Shown here piece by piece: positions 1 through 10,706 of a DNA stretch of 64,000 nucleotides. The notes under the pieces were generated by a model, which had not been told where the DNA came from, did no database searches, and saw only the letters and a program-made list of their open reading frames with translations. The DNA lies in the NCBI GenBank assembly GCA_028688145.1, contig JAQTYU010000007.1, positions 62,001 through 126,000 on the forward strand. Reading direction: 5' to 3'. Within the stretch, counting starts at the first letter, position 1; each line of letters begins with the position of its first letter. This DNA is from Thiotrichaceae bacterium (GTDB lineage: Bacteria; Pseudomonadota; Gammaproteobacteria; Beggiatoales; Beggiatoaceae). A program made the translations under genes and the position numbers.

Positions 1-1
1 T

Positions 2-61
2 GCTCGAGAAGATGCAAACGGCTATCACGTCGAGTCAGAAATTGAGTTAGATAAGATTTAG
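2..61 (+). CDS. C-terminal fragment of an unidentified protein
   Basis: An open frame enters from the left edge and runs 19 codons to a TAG at 59-61; the visible residues end in ESEIELDKI. A hairpin terminator follows 15 bases after the stop, which supports this being the end of a real gene. The fragment is too short to name the family. Confidence 0.5.
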   Translation, partial: AREDANGYHVESEIELDKI

Positions 62-75
62 GTATAATCTCACGA

Positions 76-107
76 AAATCGGGGCTTGCCGTTAAATGCC
101 CCGATTT
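76..107 (+). terminator. Hairpin terminator after the left-edge gene
   Basis: Perfect 10-bp arms (aaatcggggc at 76-85 and gccccgattt at 98-107) enclose a 12-base loop, with A-rich sequence before and T-rich sequence after. It could work in either direction. It follows the partial gene ending at 61. Confidence 0.75.
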
Positions 108-654
108 CCAGATTATTTTCCTAATCCTGCTCGAGACTTATTCATGGACAAACTTTCTCAAATTTATGTGCACATTGGACAGCTTTGGGAACAAAACTGC
201 TGGTTAATAAAGCAAAAATTATTCAATTGAATTTATAAGCAGTTCGTAGGGTGTATAAGGCGTAGCCGCCATACACCACCTTTGACCGCATAAAGTTTCA
301 TAAACACGACTGTTCCCGAAAAATACTTGCCTGCCAGTTGCTTTCGTGAACAAGCACCGTAAATCCTAAAATATACCAAGCTCGCACAAATTTAATTACC
401 CTGAAAAGTCCTTTTAAAGGTATAAAGAACGTGATTTAAAAATAGCGCGATGCTAAAAGCATTGAAAACAATCTCGCTCCCCAATGAAAAAATGATCATA
501 AACAGTAGACAAACTCGCTCAAATTGGTTAATCATAAAATAAGGAAGCAGAACTGCTGTCTCCCACACTGTTAAAAATCCTCAGAATTTAACCGAGAACG
601 GTGAATTCTTGAGCGTGCTCACTCCCTAAAATCCTAAAATGAAGTCATCCTATT
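108..654. other. Long gene-free leader upstream of topA
   Basis: About 550 bases without a convincing gene. It contains one arm of a palindromic repeat at 245-277 and otherwise AT-rich sequence with short imperfect inverted repeats. No RNA gene, riboswitch fold or clear promoter could be recognised by eye. A 28-codon ATG frame at 144-230 has no ribosome binding site and was not called. Confidence 0.5.
245..277 (+). repeat. Half copy of the long palindromic repeat found intact at 56279-56372
   Basis: The 33 bases are identical to one arm of the perfect palindrome at 56279-56372. The bases that follow (to about 300) resemble the reverse complement of that element's loop, so this copy has lost the second arm and kept part of the loop. 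Confidence 0.8.
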
Positions 655-2988
655 GTGCGTAAACATCTAGTCATCGTTGAATCTCCTGCGAAAGCCAAAA
701 CCATAAAAAAATATTTGGGCAAAGATTTTGAAGTCTTGGCTTCTTACGGTCACGTCCGCGATTTGCTGCCAAAAGAAGGCGCAGTGGATACCGAAAATGA
801 TTTTGCTATGCGTTACCAAATTATTGAAAAAAATCATAAGCATGTAGAAGCAATTAGCCATGCGATGCAGTCTGCCGATAGTTTATATTTGGCAACTGAC
901 CCTGACCGCGAAGGCGAGGCGATTTCATGGCATCTGTATGAAATTTTGAATGAAAATAATGCCCTTGCTCATAAAGCCGTGCATCGCATTGAGTTTCACG
1001 AAATCACGGAACAGGCGATTCAACACGCGATTCAGCACCCCCGCGATTTAGCAATGGATTTAGTGGCAGCACAACAAGCACGCCGCGCCTTGGATTATTT
1101 AGTGGGCTTTAATTTATCGCCCCTGCTGTGGAAAAAAATTCGTTACGGTTTATCCGCAGGTCGGGTGCAAAGTCCCGCCTTGCGCCTGATTGTCGAGCGT
1201 GAAATTGAAATCGAGAATTTCAAACCGCGTGAATATTGGTCGATTGAAGCCGACAGTGAAAAAGAAAAATTGCCATTCACCGCAAAACTCACGGTGTTTG
1301 AAACCAAGAAATTAACCCAGTTCAGCGTGCACAATACTGAACAAGCGCAGCACATTCGCGAAACCTTGCTAAAAGCCTCCGATGGCAAATTGCAAGTGAA
1401 AAGCATTGAACGCAAACAGCGTAAACGCCTGCCTTCCGCACCGTTCACCACCTCAACCCTGCAACAAGAAGCGGCACGTAAATTGGGCTTCACCGCCAAG
1501 CGCACCATGCAAATCGCCCAACAGCTTTATGAAGGGATTGATATCGGCGGCGGTGATGGCACGGTGGGTTTAATCAGCTATATGCGTACGGATTCGGTGA
1601 ATCTTGCCAATGAAGCTTTGGAAGAAATCCGTGAAGTGATTAAAACCCGCTACGGACAGGATAATTTACCGAAGCATGTCCAGACCTATAAAACCAAGTC
1701 GAAAAACGCACAGGAAGCGCATGAAGCAATCCGTCCGACTTCTGCACAGCGTTTCCCCGAGGCTTTAAATCGCGCCCTGAGTGCTGACCAGCTCAAGCTG
1801 TATTCCTTGATTTGGAAACGTACCGTGGCGTGTCAGATGATTCACGCAACGCTAGACACGGTGGCGATTGATTTCACCTGTGGCGGTGACGGCAATATTT
1901 TCCGCACCACGGGTTCAACGCTGGTGCACGCGGGCTTTATGGCGGTGTATCAAGAAGATGTCGATGATAAAAAACTCGACGACAGCGAAGGCAAAATTCT
2001 GCCCAATTTTGAAGAAGGCGAATGGGTTAAATTAAAGCAATTACGCGCCGAGCAACATTTCACCGAGCCGCCTCCCCGTTATTCTGAAGCAAGTTTAGTG
2101 AAAGCTTTGGAAGAGTTTGGTATTGGTCGCCCGTCAACCTACGCGACGATTATTTCTACGCTGCAACAACGCGGCTATGCTTTATTAGATAAAAAACGCT
2201 TTATCCCGACGGATGTGGGGCGGATTGTTAATAAATTCCTCACTGAACATTTTACCCGTTATGTGGATTATGATTTCACCGCGAAATTGGAAGATGAACT
2301 CGATGCGGTTTCCCGTGGCGAGAAAAAGTCTAATCCGCTGCTGGCAGAGTTTTGGAAAGAATTTAAAAGCTTGGTGGATGAAAAAACCGTCAGCGTGCAA
2401 AAAAGCGATGTGACTCACGAAGCTTTAGATGAAGCCTGTCCTAAATGTAGCAAGCCTTTGTCAATTCGTTTGGGCAAATTTGGGCGTTTTATCAGTTGCT
2501 CGGGTTATCCTGAATGCGATTATGCGCGTAATTTGGAAAACAGCGAAAATCCCAATCAGCCACCTGCTGCGCCGCCCGAAGTGGTGGAAGGGCGTACTTG
2601 TCCGCTGTGTGATTCTGCACTGCATATTAAAACAAGTCGCTACGGCACCAAGTTTATTGGCTGTAGCAAGTACCCAAAATGCAAGCACATTGAGTCTTTG
2701 GAAAACAATGACACGGGCGTACCTTGTCCGAGTTGTGGCGAAGGTTCGATGGTGAAAAAGAAATCGCGCTACGGCACGTTTTTCTATTCCTGTTCCAGCT
2801 ATCCGAAATGTAAATATGCGATTCCCAATGAACCGCTGGCAGAACCTTGTCCGCAATGTGGCTGGAAAATTCTGACTTTGAAAGTCACCAAGCGTTGGGG
2901 CACGGAAAAAGTTTGTCCGCAAAAAGAATGCGATTATCGGATTACGATTATTCCGCCTGAACCTGCGGCGGCAAAAGTGAAGTCGTAA
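655..2988 (+). CDS. topA: DNA topoisomerase I (type IA)
   Basis: Relaxes negatively supercoiled DNA by single-strand passage in the cytoplasm. The N-terminal TOPRIM domain opens with VIVESPAKAKTI (residues 6-17) and has the acidic triad in TDPDREGE (81-88). The catalytic tyrosine lies in SYMRTDS (Tyr309). The C-terminal third carries four Cys zinc ribbons (CPKC/CSGYPEC, CPLC/CSKYPKC, CPSC/CSSYPKC, CPQC with a last CPQKEC), as in gammaproteobacterial enzymes; 777 residues is slightly short of the E. coli length. The start is GTG at 655, supported by immediate entry into the conserved TOPRIM motif; no strong ribosome binding site is visible. It stands alone, preceded by a long gene-free stretch and followed by a palindromic repeat. 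Confidence 0.97.
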   Translation: MRKHLVIVESPAKAKTIKKYLGKDFEVLASYGHVRDLLPKEGAVDTENDFAMRYQIIEKNHKHVEAISHAMQSADSLYLATDPDREGEAISWHLYEILNENNALAHKAVHRIEFHEITEQAIQHAIQHPRDLAMDLVAAQQARRALDYLVGFNLSPLLWKKIRYGLSAGRVQSPALRLIVEREIEIENFKPREYWSIEADSEKEKLPFTAKLTVFETKKLTQFSVHNTEQAQHIRETLLKASDGKLQVKSIERKQRKRLPSAPFTTSTLQQEAARKLGFTAKRTMQIAQQLYEGIDIGGGDGTVGLISYMRTDSVNLANEALEEIREVIKTRYGQDNLPKHVQTYKTKSKNAQEAHEAIRPTSAQRFPEALNRALSADQLKLYSLIWKRTVACQMIHATLDTVAIDFTCGGDGNIFRTTGSTLVHAGFMAVYQEDVDDKKLDDSEGKILPNFEEGEWVKLKQLRAEQHFTEPPPRYSEASLVKALEEFGIGRPSTYATIISTLQQRGYALLDKKRFIPTDVGRIVNKFLTEHFTRYVDYDFTAKLEDELDAVSRGEKKSNPLLAEFWKEFKSLVDEKTVSVQKSDVTHEALDEACPKCSKPLSIRLGKFGRFISCSGYPECDYARNLENSENPNQPPAAPPEVVEGRTCPLCDSALHIKTSRYGTKFIGCSKYPKCKHIESLENNDTGVPCPSCGEGSMVKKKSRYGTFFYSCSSYPKCKYAIPNEPLAEPCPQCGWKILTLKVTKRWGTEKVCPQKECDYRITIIPPEPAAAKVKS

Positions 2989-3002
2989 TTATTAAAAATT
3001 GA

Positions 3003-3113
3003 CTGCGCCCCCAACCCCCTGAAGGGGACTAAAAATTTAAACAAGCCCCTAAAAGGGACTTTAAAACAAATAATTGTTTATGTTTAGCCCCCTTCAGGGG
3101 GTTGGGGGCGCAG
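3003..3113. repeat. C/G-rich palindromic repeat, family 1
   Basis: Ends are inverted copies built on ctgcgcccccaacccc and its complement, each followed by a second C-run/G-run hairpin arm (cccctgaagggg type) around an AT-rich centre. Other copies lie at 10707, 11844, 15943, 25585, 26836, 33924, 41551 and 56447, with a half copy near 21203. It sits directly after topA and between convergent genes, where it could act as a two-way transcription stop. Confidence 0.85.
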
Positions 3114-3126
3114 TTAAGTTTTAAAT

Positions 3127-3159
3127 CCCCCGCATTCCGCTACGCTGCATACGGGCTAC
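3127..3159. repeat. Single arm of a palindromic repeat (family 4)
   Basis: The segment ends in tgcatacgggctac and matches the right arm of the inverted repeat at 24095-24187; a third, more diverged copy lies at 44814-44893. Only one arm is present here. Confidence 0.65.
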
Positions 3160-3167
3160 AGCTCATT

Positions 3168-3914
3168 CTAAATCCTATCCGCATCCAAACGCTGAATACT
3201 CAAAATCAAAAATAAGCTGATGAGCAATAAGTAATAAAACGCATCTGAACTGCTCAATAAGCCTTTCAAAAACATCTGATAATGATTGGTTAAAGATAAA
3301 TAGCCCAACAGCCCCGATTGTTCCTCACTGCCGCCCGCCCAGTCAATCATCCACAACAGCAACAAACTCCCAAAGGTGCTGATTGCCGCTACCGTTGGAT
3401 GCGCGGTCAAAGTCGAAATATACAAACCAATCGCCACAAATGCCGCCGTGAGCAACAACAAGCCTAAAAAGCCTGAAAACAATTGCCCCATGTCCAACGC
3501 GCCGCCCACCAACAGCGACAAGGGCATCAAACTAATTAAACTCGCCATTATTCCAAAAAAAATCAGCAAGGCTAAATACTTGCCTAAAATAATTTGTGTC
3601 ATCGAAACAGGCGCGGAAATTAACAAAGCCAAGGTTTTATTGCGGCGTTCTTCGCTAACCACGCGCATTGTGAGCAAGGGCGTGACTAACATAAACACAA
3701 TGCTTGCCCACACATACACATGTCCCGCAATCAGGCTGGTGATGCCGGGCGGATTTGCCACTTGGGAAAGTTGTGCCTGAAAATCAGGTTCTAAAAACAT
3801 ACTCACCCGCACCGCAAATACTAAGCCCAGAATAACTTGCACCACCGCCAAAATACTCCATGCCAAGGGCGACAAAAATAACGCCTGTAATTCTCGTTTG
3901 GCAATGCTCCACAT
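3168..3914 (-). CDS. ABC-2 type transporter permease (GldF/NosY-like)
   Basis: 248-residue integral membrane protein with about six hydrophobic segments. Features typical of ABC-2 permeases of the Gld/Nos type are the N-terminal IAKRELQALFLSPLAW, a large extracytoplasmic loop after the first membrane segment, and the cytoplasmic RVVSEERRNKTLALLIS (residues about 84-100). Its start codon shares one base with the stop of the upstream ATPase gene, so the two are translationally coupled and form one exporter. The substrate cannot be told from sequence; relatives are linked to gliding or to copper and gliding-like export. Third gene of a small operon with 3914-4867 and 4864-5127. Confidence 0.85.
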   Translation of the reverse strand: MWSIAKRELQALFLSPLAWSILAVVQVILGLVFAVRVSMFLEPDFQAQLSQVANPPGITSLIAGHVYVWASIVFMLVTPLLTMRVVSEERRNKTLALLISAPVSMTQIILGKYLALLIFFGIMASLISLMPLSLLVGGALDMGQLFSGFLGLLLLTAAFVAIGLYISTLTAHPTVAAISTFGSLLLLWMIDWAGGSEEQSGLLGYLSLTNHYQMFLKGLLSSSDAFYYLLLISLFLILSIQRLDADRI

Positions 3915-4867
3915 CAGGCAATTTCCTCCACTTCTTCAGGTTCGGTGCAGGTCAAATCCACAAATATTTGCTCTAAACTGCGTTGTTCGGGGCGCAATTC
4001 AAATAAACCTAAACCCTGCGTCACTGCGTATTCGGCAATCGCTTCGGCGGGATTAATGGCTGCACTGTGCCCAATGCGTAAATGTTGCGCGTCAATCATT
4101 TCCACGCTTTCCACCCCCAGCAATTGTGCGAAACCTTGTAAATCGGTGGGCAGACGGCGCAGCCCAATTTGTAAACTGTTGCTTTGCATTTGCGCAAGCA
4201 AGCCGTCGATGGTGTCATTTAGCACCAACGCGCCATTTTTAATAATTTGGACGTGATTACACAATGCTTGCACTTCGGGCAAAATATGCGTTGATAAAAT
4301 CACGCTGTGATCTTCGCCCAACTCACGGATTAAATTGCGAATTTCACGAATTTGAATCGGGTCTAGCCCCACGGTGGGTTCGTCTAAAATCACCACCGCA
4401 GGATTATGAATAATTGCTTGGGCAATGCCCACCCGTTGCTGATAACCTTTGGATAAATTACCAATTAAACGGGAAAAAACTTCTCCCAAGCCGCAACGTC
4501 CTGCCGCATAATTCACTGCTTTGTGAATTTCAGCACGCGGCACTTGGTGCAATTCTGCACAAAAACGTAAATATTCGGAAACCAGCATGTCGCGATATAA
4601 AGGCGGTTGCTCGGGCAAATAACCTAAAGCGGCTTTGGCTTGCAGTGGCTGTTCGAGTAAATCATAGCCTGCCACCGTGATTTCCCCAGAGCTGGGGGCA
4701 AGCGTACCGGTGATTAATTGCATGGTGGTGGTTTTACCCGCGCCGTTGGGGCCTAAAAACCCCAAGACTTGACCACGTTTGACTTCAAAACTGACCTCGC
4801 GCAAGGCGCAAAATTTGCCGTAATACCGCGAGAGGTTTTTGACCGCAATCAGGGTTTCTGAACTCAT
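3914..4867 (-). CDS. ABC transporter ATP-binding protein (GldA-like)
   Basis: 317-residue nucleotide-binding subunit. Walker A is GPNGAGKTTT (about 39-48), the signature is LSKGYQQRVGIAQA (about 138), Walker B is VVILDEPTVGLD, and the H-loop is STHIL. A C-terminal extension of about 90 residues is usual in the drug or Gld-type exporter group. Overlaps the following permease by one base and the preceding small secreted protein by four (ATGA), so the three are one transcription and translation unit. Substrate unknown. Confidence 0.9.
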   Translation of the reverse strand: MSSETLIAVKNLSRYYGKFCALREVSFEVKRGQVLGFLGPNGAGKTTTMQLITGTLAPSSGEITVAGYDLLEQPLQAKAALGYLPEQPPLYRDMLVSEYLRFCAELHQVPRAEIHKAVNYAAGRCGLGEVFSRLIGNLSKGYQQRVGIAQAIIHNPAVVILDEPTVGLDPIQIREIRNLIRELGEDHSVILSTHILPEVQALCNHVQIIKNGALVLNDTIDGLLAQMQSNSLQIGLRRLPTDLQGFAQLLGVESVEMIDAQHLRIGHSAAINPAEAIAEYAVTQGLGLFELRPEQRSLEQIFVDLTCTEPEEVEEIA

Positions 4868-5127
4868 CGTTTACTCAGTGCTCCTTCATTAATCACCACG
4901 CGCTCTTTAGTTTGGGCGGTAATTTCGTCAATGCCCATCACATTGATAGTGCACGCTTTATCACAGACATCTTTTAAAAAAGCGTGCGGTTTTATCGAAA
5001 AACGTTGCGCCACTTTGGAAGCTTTACTGGTGATTTTAACATCATAAGTTTCATCGGTTTCATTCATCAAATCGACCGCCCACGCAGGGGTGCTTAACAA
5101 TAATAACGCAAGATAAAATAGGCGCAT
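4864..5127 (-). CDS. Small secreted protein coupled to an ABC exporter
   Basis: Not recognised. From the ATG at 5127 the protein has 87 residues and begins with a clear signal peptide (MRLFYLALLLLSTPAWA), so it is probably periplasmic. The mature part has two cysteines in CDKACTI that could pair. A TTG 18 bases further upstream is possible but would spoil the signal peptide. The gene ends inside the start of the ABC ATPase gene (ATGA overlap), implying joint expression and perhaps a role as an exporter accessory. Confidence 0.7.
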   Translation of the reverse strand: MRLFYLALLLLSTPAWAVDLMNETDETYDVKITSKASKVAQRFSIKPHAFLKDVCDKACTINVMGIDEITAQTKERVVINEGALSKR

Positions 5128-5324
5128 AATTGAGTCTCTAATCAATAACTGGTTGAAATTAAAGATAGGCGATCCAAATGAAGATTTCGTCCTACCAATG
5201 TTTATTGTTTCAGTAATCGCATTAACACCCTAATTTTTCAATGAGTTGGTCGCATGAAATTACAAAAACGAGTCGAGCTGATTATAAGCGGCATTCAAAC
5301 ATAAGCGACTGTTTAAATCTGAAC

Positions 5325-5357
5325 ACGCCCCGCCTTGGTAATTTTAGCGAGGCGTGC
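5325..5357 (-). terminator. Possible hairpin terminator after the DsrE-like gene
   Basis: Short inverted arms cacgcc (5325-5330) and ggcgtg (5352-5357) with further G/C pairing inside lie 15 bases beyond the end of the DsrE-like gene. No clear T-run follows, so the call is weak. Confidence 0.3.
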
Positions 5358-5371
5358 CAAATTATGTCCGA

Positions 5372-5809
5372 TTAGGGACGCATGTAAATATAACCATGTT
5401 GTTGCAAGTGAGCAATTTCGGCAGAGCCACTGGGCACGATGTCTTCTGCTTTGGCATCAAACAGGTCGGATTGATAATCAATTTTGCGGGCGGTCAGGGT
5501 ATTTTTGCAAATATCGAATTTAACCTTATGTTCTTTCAAACCTAAAATACGGGCTTGCAAGTCCATATCTTTCTGGGCGCGTTTTAACAAATCGACCCCA
5601 TCGCCAAACAACACCACGATCACTTCAATTTTGTCCACACCGACTGCATTCATGTGGTTTTGAATATTACGCAGGGCGGCATCTTGTTGTTTCACATCGC
5701 CATTGTTGATTTGATACACCACTTTTTGCGGTGAATAGCGTTCGCCCACGTCAGCAAAACTCAAAGGGCTGACACAAAGCGCACATAAGAAAATAAGCCA
5801 AGATTTCAT
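5372..5809 (-). CDS. Secreted DsrE-family-like protein
   Basis: 145 residues with an N-terminal signal peptide (cleavage likely after SFA, residue 19). The body has the DsrE/DsrF-like alternating pattern: KVVYQINNGD, an amphipathic helix, IEVIVVLFGDGVDLL, a conserved FDICKNTL with a single cysteine, and the C-terminal GSAEIAHLQQHGYIYMRP found in exported DsrE-like proteins. Cytoplasmic DsrE proteins carry sulfur in sulfur oxidation; the role of exported relatives is not established. Monocistronic between AT-rich spacers. The family call rests on pattern recognition, not on a search. Confidence 0.7.
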   Translation of the reverse strand: MKSWLIFLCALCVSPLSFADVGERYSPQKVVYQINNGDVKQQDAALRNIQNHMNAVGVDKIEVIVVLFGDGVDLLKRAQKDMDLQARILGLKEHKVKFDICKNTLTARKIDYQSDLFDAKAEDIVPSGSAEIAHLQQHGYIYMRP

Positions 5810-5979
5810 GATATTAAACTCTCCAGAATGGGTGGGAATAAAAGCTTATTATAAATAAGATTTGCTTGTCCTGTGTTCCTAAATGTCTTAAAGCGGATAA
5901 CTGCGATTTAAAATCGCATCTCATTGATGTCACTGATTTAAGAAAGGCACAGCGCAATAAGCTTTCAGTATAGATGCAA

Positions 5980-6006
5980 AAAACCGAGCGGATCAGGCTC
6001 GGTTTT
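5980..6006 (-). terminator. Rho-independent terminator of purA
   Basis: Perfect 10-bp arms aaaaccgagc (5980-5989) and gctcggtttt (5997-6006) with a 7-base loop, running into a T-run on the minus strand, 24 bases after the purA stop. Confidence 0.9.
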
Positions 6007-6029
6007 GCAGACTTTAACGAAAATCAGGC

Positions 6030-7400
<1,371 letters not shown>

Positions 7401-7481
7401 TTATAGAGACCTGTGCTTTTTGAAAAAGTCGTTATTATTTAAAAAATGAAAGTAGCACTTTTAAATTCAACTGCATACTTC

Positions 7482-7573
7482 TCCCCCTTTGAAAAAGGGG
7501 GCTGGGGGGATTTAAAAATCTCAACAGTTGCAACGATCTTAAATCCCCCTCAATCCCCCTTTTTCAAAGGGGG
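7482..7573. repeat. Inverted repeat, family 2
   Basis: Arms made of ccctttgaaaaaggggg and its complement, each itself a small hairpin, flank a centre with tcttaaatccccctcaat. A very similar element sits inside the MITE at 35833-36031. The stretch 7323-7714 between purA and accD holds nothing else apart from the hairpin at 7667. Confidence 0.8.
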
Positions 7574-7666
7574 AAGCTTCACTACATAATGATTAAAATC
7601 ATCGAATACCGTGCATTTTGACATATTTTACAAGGCAAGGAGAGGGATTATTGCGTTCGCAGTTTC

Positions 7667-7699
7667 AGGACAGGCAGTCCTTTAAGGGATGCCCGTCCT
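7667..7699 (-). terminator. Hairpin after accD
   Basis: Arms aggacaggcagtcc and gggatgcccgtcct pair at 11 of 14 positions and lie 16 bases beyond the accD stop. A related hairpin (aggactggcagt arms) follows arsC at 48649-48681, so this may be a small repeat family used as a terminator. Confidence 0.5.
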
Positions 7700-7714
7700 A
7701 AATTTAACGCGGAA

Positions 7715-8617
7715 TTAAGCCGCTTTCGGCTTATCAGGAATAATATTATTCAGAATGGGCGCGGGTTGATGGGTCAACATGCTCAATAAAATTGCAATTT
7801 TTTCCCGCATATCACGGCGATCCACAATCATATCAATCACGCCGTGTTTTAATAAAAACTCGCTGCGTTGAAAGCCTTCTGGCAAAGTTTCACGCACCGT
7901 TTGCTCAATCACACGCGGCCCTGCAAAACCAATCAAAGCATTGGGTTCTGCAATATTAATGTCGCCCAACATCGCCAAACTTGCAGAAACTCCGCCCATC
8001 GTGGGATCGGTCAAAACCGCAATATACGGTACTTGTTGTTGACTGAGACGGCGTAAAATCGCGCTAGTTTTTGCCATTTGCATTAATGAAAATAAAGCTT
8101 CCTGCATCCGTGCGCCGCCGCTGGAAGTGAAGCACACGAAAGGAATGCGTTGTTCTAAGGCTAATTTCGCCCCACGCACGAAACGCTCGCCGACCACGCC
8201 GCCCATCGATCCGCCCATGAATTCAAATTCAAAAGCGCACGCCACCAACGGTAAACCCAAGACTTTGCCTTGCATTGCAATTAACGCATCTTTTTCAGAA
8301 GTGGCTTTTTGCGCTTGGGTTAAACGGTCTTTATATTTTTTGCTGTCGCGGAATTTCAAACGGTCAGAGGGCACTAAATCCGCTCCGATTTCTTCACGCC
8401 CTTCGGGGTCAAGAAAATGTTCTAAACGTTGTCGTGCGCCAGTGCGTAAATGATGGCTGCACTTGGGGCAAACGTTGACATTGCGTTCTAATTCAGCACG
8501 ATATAATACGGACTGACACACGGGACATTTAATCCACAGTCCTTCGGGCACAGTATGATTACTTTTTTTGCCTTCGGTGCGAATCCGAGAGGGCAATAAT
8601 TTTTCAAACCAACTCAT
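7715..8617 (-). CDS. accD: Acetyl-CoA carboxylase carboxyltransferase subunit beta
   Basis: Transfers carboxyl from biotin carrier protein to acetyl-CoA together with AccA, making malonyl-CoA for fatty acid synthesis. The N-terminal zinc ribbon is Cys31-x2-Cys34 and Cys50-x2-Cys53 (CPVC, CPKC). The crotonase-like carboxyltransferase core follows, with [19 protein letters not shown] and [10 protein letters not shown]. 300 residues, normal length, starting at an ATG directly before SWFEKLLPS, the usual family start. Monocistronic here; the usual neighbour folC is absent. Confidence 0.97.
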   Translation of the reverse strand: MSWFEKLLPSRIRTEGKKSNHTVPEGLWIKCPVCQSVLYRAELERNVNVCPKCSHHLRTGARQRLEHFLDPEGREEIGADLVPSDRLKFRDSKKYKDRLTQAQKATSEKDALIAMQGKVLGLPLVACAFEFEFMGGSMGGVVGERFVRGAKLALEQRIPFVCFTSSGGARMQEALFSLMQMAKTSAILRRLSQQQVPYIAVLTDPTMGGVSASLAMLGDINIAEPNALIGFAGPRVIEQTVRETLPEGFQRSEFLLKHGVIDMIVDRRDMREKIAILLSMLTHQPAPILNNIIPDKPKAA

Positions 8618-8718
8618 AATTTTTCACGATAGGTAGCTTAGAGTGAATGAAATTAGACGGCGACCCGCGTTAAAAATTATGGCGGAAAATCACCGTCTAA
8701 CGGAAGTTCATAGCAGTT

Positions 8719-9858
8719 TTATTGCGGCACTGCTTCAGTCAACACGAATTGAGACTCACCCGTTGCCGTGCTGCTTTGTTGCAGGCTGACTTTGTAATTG
8801 ATGTTATCAACCATGACGCTCGGCAAAGTTACTTTTCCCGTTTGGAAATTAAAAGCCGCATGGGCAATTAAGCCGCTGTTTGCAGCAATCCCATGACTTT
8901 CCAACAAGGTAAATTTCAGCGGTGAGCTATTCGGAATAACGCGCATTTTAGCATTGAACGTGCGGCTTGTGCCGTCGCTGAGCAATACATCCACCGCAGG
9001 CAGTTGTAATTCGCCCTTGCTTGAACTGTAGCTTGCGCCCGTGAGCAAGTTATACACATATTCCGCTATGTATTTATGCCCTGCGGTAGTGGGGTGCAAG
9101 GAGTCCCAAAATAAATATTGATCGGGATTACTGCACGCGGTGTTATCCACCAAACAAACATTAGTGACATCGCTAAAACCATATTGGCTGGGTTGGGCGA
9201 CCACGCTTTGCAACAGGCTTTCAATATCCACATAGCCCACGTTCAAACTGAGCTGCTTAAGGCGGGCGATTAAAGTTTGATTAAACGCGCTGCTGAGTTG
9301 GCTAGCACTGGCGACGGCTTGCAAACTAATGGCTTTCGGGGTTTGCCCTAAATTAGGCAGCCCCAAAATTAAAAAATTGGTCGCGCCCGATTTTGCCAGC
9401 CGATCAATGCCTGTCATCACGTTATCAACTGCAAACGCAACAGCGGTATTTGCATCGCTCACACCATTGGTAAAATCATTTGAACCCACCCAAATAATAT
9501 ATAAAGCCTGCGTGTCAGCTTTGGGATTGGCTTTCAAATAACTGTCTAATTCTGAATTAAATCCCGGTAAAAACGCGACTTCGTTACCGCTGCTCATTGC
9601 GCCCGCCCAAGCATAATTATTGTTGGCGTTGTATGGAATCGCCAAACTTTCGGATAAATATTCAATCCATAATTTGCCATTCGATAAACGCCCTTGATAA
9701 TACGGCGCTTTGGGTTGTCCCGCCAAGGCAAATAAACGTCCTGTGTCGCTTAAACTGTCGCCAAACACATAAAGCTGGCTATACAACGCGGCGTGGCTAA
9801 CTGCTGGAAAAGTAACGATAAATAATAAACAGAGACTGCGTAAAAACCTTGTGAACAT
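8719..9858 (-). CDS. Secreted GDSL-family (SGNH) lipase/esterase
   Basis: 379 residues with a signal peptide ending near AVSHA. Block I is FGDSLSDTGR (Ser of GDSL, about residue 34), block III is WVGSNDF, and block V is DSLHPTTAGH with the catalytic Asp and His. The catalytic domain spans about 27-275. A C-terminal segment of about 100 beta-rich residues has no autotransporter barrel and is unassigned. Likely hydrolyses ester bonds of lipids or glycan acetyl groups in the periplasm or outside. Lies just after the ParA-like gene, 32 bases apart, same strand. Confidence 0.88.
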   Translation of the reverse strand: MFTRFLRSLCLLFIVTFPAVSHAALYSQLYVFGDSLSDTGRLFALAGQPKAPYYQGRLSNGKLWIEYLSESLAIPYNANNNYAWAGAMSSGNEVAFLPGFNSELDSYLKANPKADTQALYIIWVGSNDFTNGVSDANTAVAFAVDNVMTGIDRLAKSGATNFLILGLPNLGQTPKAISLQAVASASQLSSAFNQTLIARLKQLSLNVGYVDIESLLQSVVAQPSQYGFSDVTNVCLVDNTACSNPDQYLFWDSLHPTTAGHKYIAEYVYNLLTGASYSSSKGELQLPAVDVLLSDGTSRTFNAKMRVIPNSSPLKFTLLESHGIAANSGLIAHAAFNFQTGKVTLPSVMVDNINYKVSLQQSSTATGESQFVLTEAVPQ

Positions 9859-9890
9859 GCAAGACTCCTGTTAAGAATCAGCGTGATAAC

Positions 9891-10667
9891 TTAAGCACCT
9901 GCCTCGGAAAGTTCCATATAAAGCTGCTCAAATTCCGCCGTGATTTTATGATCTTTGGCAAAAAATACCAAAGGCGTGGACAGTTGATGAGATTCTCGGA
10001 TTTTAACGGAACTGGAAATATAACTTTTTAACACAGGTAAACCTTCAGCAATTAGCTCATCAACCAATTGCGTGGGTAATTTGGCGCGGGGCTGAAACTG
10101 ATTAACCACAATGCCTTCAATTTGCAATTCTGAATTATGATCTTGTTGAATTTCACGCACATTGGCTTGCAAGCTATACAAAGCTTTGCGTGAAAAATCA
10201 TCGCAATCAAAAGGAATTAAACAACGATTTGAGGCAATTAATGCCGATTGGGTGTAAAAATTCAAAGCGGGCGGCGTATCAATATAAATCTCATCAAATT
10301 GCTGGCTCAATTCCTTGAGTGCATCGCGTAATTTATAGATTTTGTAACGGGATTCTAATTTGCCTTGCAAACTGCTTAACTCTTCTGAAGACGGCATAAT
10401 ACTGAGATTTACAAACGGCGTGGCATGGACAAAGTTTTCTATTTTTTCAGGATACAACTTAAAATTCAGCATTTGGTCAAAAAATGCCCCAACATTCAAT
10501 TTAATCTCTTCAGCGGCATTGCCCAATAAGTAATGTGAAGAATTGCATTGTGCGTCTAAATCAATGACGAGCGTTTTTTTGCCACGCGCCGCACTGATGG
10601 CTGCTAAATTACAAGTGATGGTGGATTTTCCCACGCCCCCTTTTTGATTAAACACGACACGCCGCAT
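9891..10667 (-). CDS. ParA/Soj-like partitioning ATPase
   Basis: 258-residue deviant Walker ATPase: KGGVGKST at residues 9-16 with the signature lysine, DLDAQCNSS (Walker A'), and YIDTPPALNF (Walker B, about 108-118). It lacks a helix-turn-helix region before the Walker motif and has no ParB next to it, so it resembles orphan ParA proteins that place cellular cargo as much as chromosome Soj. The start codon lies two codons before the conserved core, with agga-type sequence upstream. Confidence 0.85.
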   Translation of the reverse strand: MRRVVFNQKGGVGKSTITCNLAAISAARGKKTLVIDLDAQCNSSHYLLGNAAEEIKLNVGAFFDQMLNFKLYPEKIENFVHATPFVNLSIMPSSEELSSLQGKLESRYKIYKLRDALKELSQQFDEIYIDTPPALNFYTQSALIASNRCLIPFDCDDFSRKALYSLQANVREIQQDHNSELQIEGIVVNQFQPRAKLPTQLVDELIAEGLPVLKSYISSSVKIRESHQLSTPLVFFAKDHKITAEFEQLYMELSEAGA

Positions 10668-10706
10668 AGTCTTCTCCTAATTATTGTTGGTGAACTTCTT
10701 TTCTAA

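Noticed and set aside
144..230. 28-codon ATG frame upstream of topA
   Set aside because: No ribosome binding site, no recognisable motif, and of a length expected by chance in AT-rich DNA.
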